NCBI RefSeq assembly: GCF_947488835.1
Contig: NZ_CANLBK010000001.1
Coordinates: 1,736,001 to 1,800,000 of the forward strand
Reading direction: 5' to 3'
Length of the DNA: 64,000 nucleotides
Origin: an uncultured Marinobacter sp.
GTDB lineage: Bacteria > Pseudomonadota > Gammaproteobacteria > Pseudomonadales > Oleiphilaceae
How positions within the stretch are numbered: position 1 is the first letter of the stretch; each line of letters opens with the position of its first letter. The notes beneath the pieces were generated by a model. It ran no database searches, had not been told where the DNA came from, and was given only the letters and a program-made list of their open reading frames with translations. The translations under genes and the position numbers were made by a program. Positions 8,577 to 16,968 of the stretch are shown one piece after another.

Positions 8577-9002
8577 TCAGCCTCGCTGGGCTGCAAAGTA
8601 ATCAAGACCTGCCTGGGCGCAATCCATATCCTGTTGTGGCGTGCCGGAACTTAATCCGATACCGCCCACAACCTCCCCATCGACGATCACGGGCAAACCA
8701 CCGCCAACAGAACTTACGCGCCCGCCCACTTCGGTATGGATGCCAAAAGCCAGGCTGCCAGGCACGTTCACGGCATTGTATTCGTGGGTAGCTTTCTTGG
8801 CCGCTGCGGCTGTGAATGCTTTGTCCTGGGCAATGGTGACGCTTGTGATCTTGCCTCCATCCATGCGCTCGAAAGCGATCAGATTGCCAGATTCGTCAAC
8901 AATGGCAATGCACATGGGGACGCCAATTTCCCGGGCCTTGTCAGCTGCTCCAGCAATCAGCAGCCGGGCTTCCGTCAGATCAAGTCTCTTGATAGTTAAC
9001 AT
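8577..9002 (-). CDS. glcG: GlcG/HbpS family protein
   Basis: 141 residues when started at the ATG at 9002. An ATG 15 nt further upstream is less likely because a GGAGG ribosome site overlaps it and is well spaced for 9002. The protein is a single GlcG/HbpS domain: IAGAADKAREIGVPMCIAI near the N-terminus, FERMDGGK, and a conserved glycine-rich GGGLPVIVDGEVVGGIGLS segment. Relatives bind haem or cobalamin or act in adduct metabolism; the role of GlcG in glycolate use is not established. It lies between the TRAP permease and glcD, as commonly seen for this family. Confidence 0.9.
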   Translation of the reverse strand: MLTIKRLDLTEARLLIAGAADKAREIGVPMCIAIVDESGNLIAFERMDGGKITSVTIAQDKAFTAAAAKKATHEYNAVNVPGSLAFGIHTEVGGRVSSVGGGLPVIVDGEVVGGIGLSSGTPQQDMDCAQAGLDYFAAQRG

Positions 9003-9023
9003 GTTACTTACCTCCAAAATGGA

Positions 9024-10559
9024 TCAGCCGTAAACCAGCCCTGGCAACCAGGTAACAACACCCGGAATAGCGATGCATACCATCAGGCCAAACGCCTGAA
9101 TGGCAAGGAACACCAGAGAGGATTTGAAGATAGTGCCCATGGATATTTCCGGCGGGCACACGCCACGTATGTAAAACAGTGCATAGCCAAAGGGCGGGCT
9201 AAGGAATGACATCTGCATGTTCACCAGATACAGCACCCCGAACCAGAGCACCACATCATCGCCATCTACCGGCGGCAAACCGAACAGCCCCTCAAACGTC
9301 AGCGCCTTCACAATCGGAATGAAGATCGGAACGGCCAGAAGCAGGATGCCCACCCAGTCAAGGAACATGCCCAGCACTATCAGCAGCCCCATCAACAAAA
9401 ACAGAATGCCGTATGCGCTCATACCAGTGCTCAAGATGGAATCTGTTACAAACTCCTGACCGCCCTGAAGAATATAGAAACCCACAAACACTGAGGCACC
9501 AAACATGATCCACAGGACCATGGCAGACGCTTTAGCCGTGGTTATGGAGGCCTCACGCAAGCCACTGATATTGAACCGGCCGTGCATGATGGCGACAACA
9601 ATGGCGCCGAATGAACCAATGCCCGCTGCTTCAACCGGGGTCGCTATGCCACCGAACAGAAGGCCAAGCACCAGAGCCACAAGTATGAGGGGCGCAATCA
9701 GGCCTTTAAGCAGAAGCAGTTTTTCCCGCAGGGAGATTCGCTCTTCCACGGGCACAGGCGGCCCAAGGCTTGGGTTAAGCCAACTGCGAATCAGAACATA
9801 CGCAATATAAAGGCTCGAGAGCATCAGCCCGGGAATAACGGACCCCAGGTAAAGCTCGCCCACCGACTGCTGCGCCACCACTGCATAGAGAATGGCAAGA
9901 ATGGAGGGTGGGATAAGAATACCCAAGGTGCCGCCCGCCATAATGGAACCAATGGCGATCTTGTGGTCGTAGCCACGCTTCAGCATGGCAGGCAGAGCAA
10001 TGATGCCCATGGTTACAACCGCAGCACCGATTACCCCCACCATGGCAGCCAAAAGCGTGGACGCCAGTATGGTTGCCGTTGCCAGGCCACCGCTAAGGCC
10101 GCCCATCCATTTGTAAACCACGCTGAACATTTCCTCGATCAGCCCGGCACGCTCAAGCATGGACGCCATGAAAATAAATAGCGGAATCGCAGCCAGATCG
10201 GAGTTGGTCATCATCGGGAATATCCGGCTGGGCACGATATTGAGCATCATCGCATCCCCTACCAGATACACGAACAGTACCCCGAGGCCACCCGTAACGA
10301 AGGCCAGTGGCAAGCCCATCATCAGGGCAACGAAAAGCGAGCCAAACATCAGATAGGTAAGCGGGCCGATTTCAACACTGGCAAGACTGCCAGCAAATTT
10401 GAAAAGGAATTTGTCGTCGCTGAAGGGATCGTAGAACAGGATATTGATCATCTCGACACAGATGACAAACCCGAAGCCTATGGTGGCCAGAATCATCAAC
10501 CAGGTGCCGAGCTTACCCGACAGAGTAGGTCCTGAAGCAGTCGGTGTACTGGTAGTCAT
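9024..10559 (-). CDS. dctM: TRAP transporter large permease subunit (DctM)
   Basis: 511 residues, longer than the usual 425-residue DctM because of an N-terminal membrane segment and loop of about 75 residues, a form seen in TakM-like 2-oxoacid/lactate TRAP systems. The rest has the DctM pattern: LPLAFVTGGLGVLF early and GGTLGILIPPSILAILYAV in the centre, with about 13 membrane segments. It is the Na+- or H+-driven transport channel of the tripartite system. AGGAG lies 8 nt before the ATG, and the start overlaps the dctQ stop by 4 bp. Genomic context suggests import of a 2-hydroxy acid such as glycolate or lactate. Confidence 0.93.
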   Translation of the reverse strand: MTTSTPTASGPTLSGKLGTWLMILATIGFGFVICVEMINILFYDPFSDDKFLFKFAGSLASVEIGPLTYLMFGSLFVALMMGLPLAFVTGGLGVLFVYLVGDAMMLNIVPSRIFPMMTNSDLAAIPLFIFMASMLERAGLIEEMFSVVYKWMGGLSGGLATATILASTLLAAMVGVIGAAVVTMGIIALPAMLKRGYDHKIAIGSIMAGGTLGILIPPSILAILYAVVAQQSVGELYLGSVIPGLMLSSLYIAYVLIRSWLNPSLGPPVPVEERISLREKLLLLKGLIAPLILVALVLGLLFGGIATPVEAAGIGSFGAIVVAIMHGRFNISGLREASITTAKASAMVLWIMFGASVFVGFYILQGGQEFVTDSILSTGMSAYGILFLLMGLLIVLGMFLDWVGILLLAVPIFIPIVKALTFEGLFGLPPVDGDDVVLWFGVLYLVNMQMSFLSPPFGYALFYIRGVCPPEISMGTIFKSSLVFLAIQAFGLMVCIAIPGVVTWLPGLVYG

Positions 10560-11260
10560 GCGGCACGCTCCTGTCCAAGGCGAACAAATAGAACAATATC
10601 TTTAATGAGCTTGGATATGCCCGCGAGTAGCAACAAAGTAGAGCCAAGCATCATCATGCCTTTAACCGGCCAGTACTGAATGCCCCAGGTCTCAACAGTG
10701 GTTTCGTTCATGGAGTATGAGTTCTCGAAAAAGGTCCAGGAGGTGACCATGAGTACCAGGGCGAATACGAAGAAGAACATTGAAGTAAAGATGTCCATGC
10801 CAACCCTGCCGCGCACCGGCAAGAGGTTGTAAACCACATCCACCCGCACATGGGCGCCATGGAGCATGGCAAAGGCGCCTGCCAGCAGGTACTGCATGCC
10901 CAGCAACAAGAAGCTGGCTTCATGCACCCACACCGTGGGCTGGTTGAACATGTACCGCATGACGACTTCGAAAAAATAGAAAACCACCGCGTTGACCGTC
11001 CAAAAGGCGACAAACTCGCCAGATTTCTCACTGATCCAGTCAATAATGCGGGTAAACCAGTTACCTTCGAACTTCAGGTAGACCAAAGGGTCATCTTCCA
11101 TTGCCTGCAATTCACCGGGCGTCATGCCAGGCTCTGCAGGTTCACCGCCCCTCGCGCAAGCCCACTTGTGCCACCCCATCATGATGAGCGGCATCACCGC
11201 CAGCCAGCCCCAGTACATCCAGTGCGGCATTACAAATCCGAAGCCTTCCAGATCAGACAT
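10556..11260 (-). CDS. dctQ: TRAP transporter small permease subunit (DctQ)
   Basis: 234 residues. DctQ proteins have four membrane segments; this one shows them in the second two-thirds, preceded by an extra N-terminal hydrophobic segment (residues 16-28) and a Pro/Glu-rich linker. The motif VWVHEASFLLLGMQYLLAG followed by HVRVDVVY is the typical DctQ core. It bridges the binding protein and DctM. It overlaps dctM by 4 bp and is separated from dctP by 105 bp with an attenuator-like hairpin. A GAGG ribosome site lies about 9 nt upstream. Confidence 0.9.
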   Translation of the reverse strand: MSDLEGFGFVMPHWMYWGWLAVMPLIMMGWHKWACARGGEPAEPGMTPGELQAMEDDPLVYLKFEGNWFTRIIDWISEKSGEFVAFWTVNAVVFYFFEVVMRYMFNQPTVWVHEASFLLLGMQYLLAGAFAMLHGAHVRVDVVYNLLPVRGRVGMDIFTSMFFFVFALVLMVTSWTFFENSYSMNETTVETWGIQYWPVKGMMMLGSTLLLLAGISKLIKDIVLFVRLGQERAA

Positions 11261-11280
11261 ACGCTTACTACCTCAGCCAT

Positions 11281-11332
11281 AAAACGGGGAAGGAGGCGCT
11301 CCGCTTTTCAGGAGCAGTCCCTAGCCTTCCCC
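11281..11332 (-). terminator. Attenuator-like hairpin between dctP and dctQ
   Basis: On the minus strand an 8-bp stem (11325-11332 with 11286-11293) encloses an inner 5-bp hairpin (gctcc/ggagc) and is followed by GTTTT. It would let part of the transcripts stop after dctP, giving more binding protein than permease. Confidence 0.6.
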
Positions 11333-11365
11333 ACTGTGCTTTTATTGTTATCAGATAACGCAGGC

Positions 11366-12502
11366 TTACTTGCCTTTAACGCCTTCCAGATCAGACTCGC
11401 TCACATAACCAACGGTGTCGTTCATCATGTATTCAAGCTGCATATCGAAGATGGCGCGGGCATCCTCATCCTTGTTTGCCCACTTGTACCAGATAGGAAT
11501 CGCGGCACGGCGGAACTCGGCAAGGTCATCCTGGCTGAGGCGGGATACCGTATCGCCGTCGGCCCGGAACTTCTTCATGGCTTCAATGTTGCGCTTCTGA
11601 ATGGTGAGGTAGTGAATCTGGGAGTAATTGCGAACTTCATCTTCAACCAGCTTTTGCAGTTTCGGATCAAGGTTGTTCCAGTTTCGCAAGTTGACGGTGA
11701 GGTCCATCAAGTCCACTGGCTGGTAGATAGACATAACACCGGGAGGGCCGAACATGATGTAGTCCGTCACTTGGGAGAAGCCCAGCTCGTAGTTCACCGC
11801 AGGGCCAACGTAGTCCGCTGCATCAATGGTGCCTTTTTCCAGTGCAGGGAAAATATCAGAGCCTGGTAAGCTCACAGTCGAGACACCAAACTGCTGGAAC
11901 ACTTCGGCGACCATTCCGCCGGGCACGCGAATCTTCATGCCCTTCAAATCGCTCAAGCTGTTAACCGGCTTTTTGGAGTGGATGATGTTGGCATCGTGCT
12001 GAATGGGGCCTACGTAAAATAGACCATACTTTTTATAGATTTCCCGGGTCTTTTCCAACATACCCATGGAGTAGAACATGGTGTCCCACTGGTGCGGCTG
12101 ATCCGGGCCAGCAGGATAGGAAGACAGAAATACCGATGCCGGAATCTTACCAGACCAGTACAAGGTGAAGGGATTCATCCCTTGCAGCACGCCATTGCGC
12201 ACGGCTTCGAACAGGGCGTTGTTATCGGCAGCAACCGCCTTGGCAGGGAACGGCTTGAAAATCAGCTCGCCGCCGCTTTTTTCCTTGATGCTCTCGCACC
12301 ATTCTTCAAACAGGTCGTAACCGACAGTGCCTGCATCCCAAACTGACTGTATTTTCCAGGTTGTTGCAGCGTGAGCCTGGCCTGCCCCCATCATCAGCGC
12401 ACCCGCCAGAGCGGTGCCAAGGGCTGCGGTTTTCAGAAAACTCCTGCGCTGCGAAACTGCGCCGGCTCCGCAATTATTGGTATTGGTCTTGCTCGGTTTC
12501 AT
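11366..12502 (-). CDS. dctP: TRAP transporter solute-binding protein (DctP, TakP-like)
   Basis: 378 residues from the ATG at 12502, which has a GGAG about 8 nt upstream; the open frame runs further but lacks a site. The N-terminus carries a twin-arginine-like signal (SQRRSFLKTA) with cleavage near QAHA-A, so it is probably periplasmic and perhaps Tat-exported. The DctP fold is clear: IQSVWDAGTVGYDLFEEW at the mature N-terminus, DLKGMKIRVPGGMVAEV centrally, and PAVNYELGF. This resembles the TakP/lactate-binding branch, which binds 2-oxo or 2-hydroxy monocarboxylates, often with calcium. Position upstream of glcGDEF supports glycolate or lactate as ligand (inference). Confidence 0.92.
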   Translation of the reverse strand: MKPSKTNTNNCGAGAVSQRRSFLKTAALGTALAGALMMGAGQAHAATTWKIQSVWDAGTVGYDLFEEWCESIKEKSGGELIFKPFPAKAVAADNNALFEAVRNGVLQGMNPFTLYWSGKIPASVFLSSYPAGPDQPHQWDTMFYSMGMLEKTREIYKKYGLFYVGPIQHDANIIHSKKPVNSLSDLKGMKIRVPGGMVAEVFQQFGVSTVSLPGSDIFPALEKGTIDAADYVGPAVNYELGFSQVTDYIMFGPPGVMSIYQPVDLMDLTVNLRNWNNLDPKLQKLVEDEVRNYSQIHYLTIQKRNIEAMKKFRADGDTVSRLSQDDLAEFRRAAIPIWYKWANKDEDARAIFDMQLEYMMNDTVGYVSESDLEGVKGK

Positions 12503-12624
12503 CGAGACATCTCCGCTAAAATTGTTGTTATGTTTTTTTGTAGAGCTCTGAGCAACACCGGCTTCATACCCGGTATCAGAAACGATATTCGTTGGCGGCA
12601 CCTGTTTAGTCCAGCAAAGAGACC

Positions 12625-12639
12625 ACTGGTCAGACCAGT
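12625..12639. promoter_or_regulatory. FadR/LldR-type GntR operator, site 1
   Basis: The 15-bp palindrome actggtcagaccagt fits the TGGT-N3-ACCA consensus bound by GlcC/LldR/PdhR-class regulators. It lies 123 bp before the dctP start and is repeated almost exactly at 12742-12755. Confidence 0.75.
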
Positions 12640-12741
12640 TTCTGTAACGGACAAAATGGACGAATGCGGCCCAATCGGCCATATTCAAAGGGCTGTCGTA
12701 TTGCAGTCAGCATAAACCTGATAACAACAATGACAAACGGC

Positions 12742-12755
12742 ACTGGTCAGACCAG
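12742..12755. promoter_or_regulatory. FadR/LldR-type GntR operator, site 2
   Basis: actggtcagaccag, the same core as site 1, centred 117 bp away. It sits about 20 bp before the chosen start of the divergent GntR gene, implying autorepression. If the regulator started at the ATG at 12730, the site would lie inside its coding region. Confidence 0.72.
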
Positions 12756-12774
12756 CGTCCCCGCAGGCAAGAAA

Positions 12775-13533
12775 ATGGCTATTTCACGTGAAGTTTCGTA
12801 CCGGCTGGAAAGGCTCATCCTTGATGGAGGGCTGGCACCAGAACAAAAAATACCGTCAGAACGGCAACTTGCGGCACGCCTTCGGGTTTCGCGGTCGGTG
12901 ATTCGCGAGGCGCTTCATGAACTCCAGGGGCGCGGAGTTATCGAAACCCGCCACGGCAAGGGCTCCTTTGTTTCCACAATGGTGCCCGGGTCTGACGACC
13001 TCCGTGAGCAAGGCCCGTTAATGCATCTTTTTGAAGGGCATCCACGAACCCTCTACGATTTGTTGGAGGTTCGTGAACAGTTGGAAGGGCAAGCAGCGTT
13101 CCTGGCTGCCAAGCGTGCAACCAGCCTGGACCATCATCGGATCACCAAAGCCTACAGGGCATTGGAAGAAACCGACCCGCTAAGCAATGCCCGGCCAGAT
13201 CACGGTTTCCATCAGGCAATTGTTGAGGCTTCGCATAATCCGATTCTGGTTCATGTACTCAACAGCCTCAAAAACATGATGCTGATGACGGTGCAGGCAT
13301 CTGTCGCCAATCTCAACCCCAGAGCCGAAAAGCGTAAGAAAATTGTGCAGCAGCATCGCCAACTCTATGAAGCCATTATGGCTGGCCGACCCGCAAGCGC
13401 ACAGAAAGTGGCCATGGCTCATGTACGCTTTGTAAGTGAATCCATGCGCGACATGGAAAGCGAAGGCAGCGAGCTTATACGCATTCCAGTTTTGCCGGAA
13501 ACAGCGCGGAATCCACACCACATCAGCGGCTGA
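12775..13533 (+). CDS. GntR family (FadR subfamily) regulator of the TRAP-glc operon
   Basis: 252 residues from the ATG at 12775, which has a weak AGG site; earlier ATGs exist (12664, 12730) but lack one, and 252 fits the family. The N-terminal winged helix has IPSERQLAARLRVSRSVIRE then GRGVIETRHGKGSFV. The C-terminal FCD ligand domain retains the metal-binding pattern: D in LLEVRE, and His in DHGFHQ, QQHRQL and MAHVRF. GlcC and LldR belong here and respond to glycolate or lactate. Divergent placement and two matching operators make it the likely regulator of dctPQM-glcGDEF and of itself. Confidence 0.9.
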   Translation: MAISREVSYRLERLILDGGLAPEQKIPSERQLAARLRVSRSVIREALHELQGRGVIETRHGKGSFVSTMVPGSDDLREQGPLMHLFEGHPRTLYDLLEVREQLEGQAAFLAAKRATSLDHHRITKAYRALEETDPLSNARPDHGFHQAIVEASHNPILVHVLNSLKNMMLMTVQASVANLNPRAEKRKKIVQQHRQLYEAIMAGRPASAQKVAMAHVRFVSESMRDMESEGSELIRIPVLPETARNPHHISG

Positions 13534-13691
13534 AACCAGCAAAATGCTTGCATTGAGCACTCATTACGCCACAATACGTGGTCTCAATTACAGGCGCTGA
13601 AAAATAACAATACTGTGTGCGTAAGGCATTGATTTCTTCAACCACAGTCCGTAAAACAAGCGCCCTTGATTTCCAGTTTCAGGAGCCATCC

Positions 13692-14462
13692 ATGGCGGAC
13701 CAAGCGCCTTTGATCTGCAAGGACATACATAAGACCTTTGCCGAGCTTGAAGTGCTCAAAGGTATTTCACTCGAAACCCGCAAAGGCGATGTGGTTTCTC
13801 TGATCGGCAGTTCCGGCTCTGGTAAAAGTACCTTTCTGCGCTGCATCAACCTGCTGGAAACACCCACCTCCGGTGACATCATTGTTCACGGCGACCCCAT
13901 AAGGTTTACCAATAACCGCAAGGGCGAGCGTATTCCTGCGGATAACAAACAGGTAGAACTGATTCGCGCCAAGCTTTCCATGGTCTTCCAGGGTTTCAAC
14001 CTTTGGTCTCACATGACGGTGCTGGAAAATATTATTGAAGCGCCAATCAACGTGCTTAAGGTTCCCAAAAAGGAAGCCATTGAACGGGCAGAGGCTTACC
14101 TGAACAAGGTGGGCATATACGAGCGCAAGGATTATTACCCGGCTCAGATGTCCGGGGGCCAGCAGCAGCGGGCAGCCATAGCCAGAGCACTGGCCATGGA
14201 ACCAGAAGTAATGCTTTTTGACGAGCCCACTTCAGCACTGGACCCGGAGCTGGTTGGGGAAGTATTGAAAGTTATGCAAAGTCTGGCTGAGGAAGGCCGC
14301 ACCATGATCGTAGTAACTCACGAAATGGCATTTGCAAAGGATGTGTCGACTCAGGTGCTGTTTTTACACCAGGGCGTTATCGAGGAACAGGGAACACCCC
14401 AAAAGGTGTTTGATAACCCTGACTCGGAGCGCATGAAACAGTTCTTGGCTCCCAAGTTCTGA
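13692..14462 (+). CDS. aotP: Basic amino acid ABC transporter ATPase (AotP/HisP type)
   Basis: 256 residues from the ATG at 13692, with AGGAG 7 nt upstream; the frame is open 75 nt further but this is not needed. Walker [10 protein letters not shown] (about residue 38), signature [15 protein letters not shown], and Walker [15 protein letters not shown] are intact. It is closest in style to HisP/ArgT/AotP ATPases for arginine, ornithine, lysine or histidine. Unlike Pseudomonas aotJQMOP, the ATPase gene comes first here, followed by aotJ, aotQ, aotM and astE. That neighbourhood makes arginine the most likely cargo. Confidence 0.92.
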   Translation: MADQAPLICKDIHKTFAELEVLKGISLETRKGDVVSLIGSSGSGKSTFLRCINLLETPTSGDIIVHGDPIRFTNNRKGERIPADNKQVELIRAKLSMVFQGFNLWSHMTVLENIIEAPINVLKVPKKEAIERAEAYLNKVGIYERKDYYPAQMSGGQQQRAAIARALAMEPEVMLFDEPTSALDPELVGEVLKVMQSLAEEGRTMIVVTHEMAFAKDVSTQVLFLHQGVIEEQGTPQKVFDNPDSERMKQFLAPKF

Positions 14463-14546
14463 CAGGCGGTGCTATCTTTATCGCTGTCGGACATATAGTT
14501 TCCAAAAAAATAACGCCCTAGAGGCGATACACTGGAGAAGTGACAC

Positions 14547-15299
14547 ATGAAAAAACTGATGATTGCAGCAAGCTGCGCGCTGGCCATGTTTGCTACAGGT
14601 GCGCAGGCAGACGAGCGTAATTTGCGCATTGCTTTCGACGTACCTTATGAGCCGTTCGAATACAAAGATGAAAATGGTGAGCTGACAGGCTTCGAAGTTG
14701 ATCTGGCCGCTGCCATGTGTGAAGAAATGAAGGCCGACTGCGAGTTCGTCATTCAGGCTTGGGACGGCATGATTCCTGGCCTCTTGGCCCGTAAATTCGA
14801 TCTGATCATGTCTTCCATGTCGATCACGGAGGAGCGTGCTGAGCGGGTTCTTTTCTCTGAGCCGTACTACAACACGCCAGGCGGCTGGTTTGGCCCGGAC
14901 AGCTTCAATGCAGACGTTACCGACATGGGCGCCATGAAAGGTAAAACTGTAGGCGTTCAGCGCGGCACCACTATGGACACCTTTGTTACCGAAGAAATGA
15001 GTGGCGTAGTAACCATCAAGCGTTACACCACCGCAGATGACATGGTTCTGGACCTCGAAGGCCAGCGCCTGGATGTCGTATTTGTTGATTACCCGGTAGG
15101 CGAACAGACCGTTCTGACCAAGAAAGGCTTCAAGGAAGTCGGCGAGCCCGTAAAGCTGGGTGAAGGCGTGGGCGTTGCCATGCGCAAGCGCGACAAAGAC
15201 GTTGCCGAAGAGGTGAACGCGGCCCTGCGTAAGCTGAAAGAAGACGGCACCTACGATGCCATCATGAAAAAGTATTTCGCTTACGACGTAAAAGTCTGA
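14547..15299 (+). CDS. aotJ: Periplasmic arginine/ornithine-binding protein
   Basis: 250 residues with a Sec signal peptide (MKKLMIAAS..., cleavage after GAQA). Type-2 amino acid binding fold (SBP family 3): LRIAFDVPYEPFEYKDENGE at the mature start, GFEVDLAAAMCEEM, and FDLIMSSMSITEERAERVLF in the hinge/ligand region. Two cysteines (in AAAMCEEMKADCEF) resemble the disulfide pair of ArgT/HisJ. It delivers basic amino acids to AotQM. An 11-bp hairpin follows the stop, which probably stabilises the upstream mRNA so that this protein is made in excess. Confidence 0.92.
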   Translation: MKKLMIAASCALAMFATGAQADERNLRIAFDVPYEPFEYKDENGELTGFEVDLAAAMCEEMKADCEFVIQAWDGMIPGLLARKFDLIMSSMSITEERAERVLFSEPYYNTPGGWFGPDSFNADVTDMGAMKGKTVGVQRGTTMDTFVTEEMSGVVTIKRYTTADDMVLDLEGQRLDVVFVDYPVGEQTVLTKKGFKEVGEPVKLGEGVGVAMRKRDKDVAEEVNAALRKLKEDGTYDAIMKKYFAYDVKV

Positions 15300-15325
15300 C
15301 CGTTAAGATCTGATACTTCCAGCCC

Positions 15326-15352
15326 CAGGGGTAGCCGTAGTGGCTACCCCTG
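15326..15352 (+). promoter_or_regulatory. Intra-operon hairpin after aotJ
   Basis: Perfect 11-bp stem (15326-15336 with 15342-15352) and a 5-nt loop, in the 69-bp gap between aotJ and aotQ. No U-tract follows, so it looks like an mRNA-protecting stem rather than a terminator. Confidence 0.6.
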
Positions 15353-15368
15353 ACTACCGGACACTCCC

Positions 15369-16073
15369 ATGTTTGATCTGAAAGGCTATGGTCCGGCCCT
15401 TTTGAACGGGGCAGTTGTTACCGTAGAACTCGCTTTCCTGTCTCTTGCTCTGGCATTGATTCTCGGGCTTATTGGCGCGGCTGCAAAGCTGTCAAACAGC
15501 CGTGTCGCTGTGGGCATTGCGACCACTTACACCACCCTGATTCGTGGTGTTCCTGATCTGGTGATGATGCTGCTGTTCTATTATGGCGGCCAGGTGGGCG
15601 TGAATATGCTCTCCGACTATATTTGGGAAACCTATGAAGTCGACTTTTTCTTCCAGTTCAATCCATTCATTTCTGGCGTGATAACCATCGGGCTGATTTT
15701 CGGGGCCTACATGACAGAAACCTTTCGAGGTGCCTTTCTGGCAGTTGAAACCGGACAGATTGAGGCGGCGCGAGCCTACGGCTTTAGCAAATGGCACACC
15801 TTCCGCAGAGTGATGGTTCCACAAATGTTGCGCCATGCCCTACCCGGCATTGGCAATAACTGGCAAGTTTTGCTCAAAACCACAGCTCTGGTTTCTATTA
15901 TCGGCCTCACGGATATGGTGCGTGTAGCAGAGGAAGCAGCCAAGGCGGAGCGCATGCCCTTTCACTTTTTCATTCCGGTGGCGTTTGTGTATCTCGCCCT
16001 TACGGCAGGCTCCGAGCTTTTCATTAAGTGGCTCGATAAACGAGCCAATGTCGGCGTGATTCAGGAGACTTGA
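15369..16073 (+). CDS. aotQ: Basic amino acid ABC transporter permease AotQ
   Basis: 234 residues, about five membrane segments, HisQ-type. The cytoplasmic EAA loop that docks on the ATPase is EAARAYGFSKWHTFRRVMVP near residue 138. The motif TLIRGVPDLVMMLLFYYGG is typical of polar amino acid permeases. It pairs with AotM, whose start follows by only 2 nt. Confidence 0.92.
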   Translation: MFDLKGYGPALLNGAVVTVELAFLSLALALILGLIGAAAKLSNSRVAVGIATTYTTLIRGVPDLVMMLLFYYGGQVGVNMLSDYIWETYEVDFFFQFNPFISGVITIGLIFGAYMTETFRGAFLAVETGQIEAARAYGFSKWHTFRRVMVPQMLRHALPGIGNNWQVLLKTTALVSIIGLTDMVRVAEEAAKAERMPFHFFIPVAFVYLALTAGSELFIKWLDKRANVGVIQET

Positions 16074-16075
16074 TA

Positions 16076-16801
16076 ATGCCACCCGACTTTATTGCTGCCT
16101 GGCTTAACAAGAACGACATTTTTACGGCCATGACCATCATGGAGTACTGGGATGGGATGGTCACGACCGTTCAACTGGTATTTCTGTGCCTGATTATCGG
16201 GCTTGTGTTTGCGGTTCCTCTGGCGATTCTTCGCACGGTTAAAAACCCGTTTGTGTCTGGCCCTGTGTGGCTTTACACCTATCTTTTCCGTGGCACGCCG
16301 CTGCTGATTCAACTGTATATTATTTACTATGGCGTCGCCCAGATTCCCGGCATTCAGGAAACCTTCTGGTGGGAGATTTTCCGGGAGCCGTTTTACCCTG
16401 CCCTGCTGGCCTTCACATTGAACACCTGCGCCTACACCACTGAGATTATCCGTGGTGCGATCATTTCTACGCCCCATGGTGAAATTGAGGCGGCGAAGGC
16501 TTACGGTATGAATTGGTTTATGCGGATGCGGCGCATTGTGTTGCCAAGTGCGGCGCGGCGGGCGGTGCAGGCGTATTCCAATGAGGTTATTTTCATGCTG
16601 CACTCGAGTGCGATTGCGAGTGTGGTAACGATTGTGGATCTTACGGGGGCTGCGCGGAATATTTATTCGCGGTTTTATGCGCCGTTTGATGCGTTTATTT
16701 TTGTGGCGCTTTGCTACATGGTGCTGACCTTTATTCTGGTGTTTGCGTTCCGCAAGCTTGAGAATCATTTGTTGCGGCATCAGCGGCCTGTGGGCTCTTG
16801 A
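16076..16801 (+). CDS. aotM: Basic amino acid ABC transporter permease AotM
   Basis: 241 residues from the ATG at 16076, chosen because GGAG lies 8 nt upstream; an overlapping TTG at 16070 would add only two residues. HisM-type permease with YLFRGTPLLIQLYIIYYG and the EAA loop EIEAAKAYGMNWFMRMRRIV. Its 3' third (from about 16540) uses more third-position G/T and rarer codons than its 5' part. Hairpin repeat copy 3 begins 35 bp after the stop. Confidence 0.92.
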   Translation: MPPDFIAAWLNKNDIFTAMTIMEYWDGMVTTVQLVFLCLIIGLVFAVPLAILRTVKNPFVSGPVWLYTYLFRGTPLLIQLYIIYYGVAQIPGIQETFWWEIFREPFYPALLAFTLNTCAYTTEIIRGAIISTPHGEIEAAKAYGMNWFMRMRRIVLPSAARRAVQAYSNEVIFMLHSSAIASVVTIVDLTGAARNIYSRFYAPFDAFIFVALCYMVLTFILVFAFRKLENHLLRHQRPVGS

Positions 16802-16836
16802 GTATTCTTAAACCATCAAAACTTTACTCTGTGCAA

Positions 16837-16946
16837 GGTCTGGCAGGGCATTCCCTTCCGGGAGACGCTACGAGCACATCCATGTGGGCTTGACTGAAGC
16901 CATCCATGGCTTCAGACACTCCCGGAAGGGAATGCCCTGCCAGACC
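16837..16946. repeat. Hairpin repeat, copy 3 (28-bp arms, 54-nt variant core)
   Basis: Perfect 28-bp arms at 16837-16864 and 16919-16946 enclose a 54-nt core at 16865-16918. The core begins acgct and ends gacaca-like (gaca), with gccatccatggcttc near its right end as in copy 1, but the middle is diverged. Inside the core are two further stems: cacat/atgtg around 16875-16886, and a 10-bp stem 16894-16903/16906-16915. The whole could fold as a three-stem cruciform. It lies between aotM and astE and ends 22 bp before the astE start. Confidence 0.85.
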
Positions 16947-16968
16947 CCAGACTTTATTCGGGGATTCT

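Noticed and set aside
10850..11869. Plus-strand open frame (339 codons) across dctQ and dctP
   Set aside because: Spans two confident genes and their gap; no family features.
13685..13697. gccatccatggcg at the aotP start, identical to the small palindrome in the hairpin-repeat cores
   Set aside because: There are no arms or other core bases around it, and it is explained by the ribosome site and start codon; probably coincidence.
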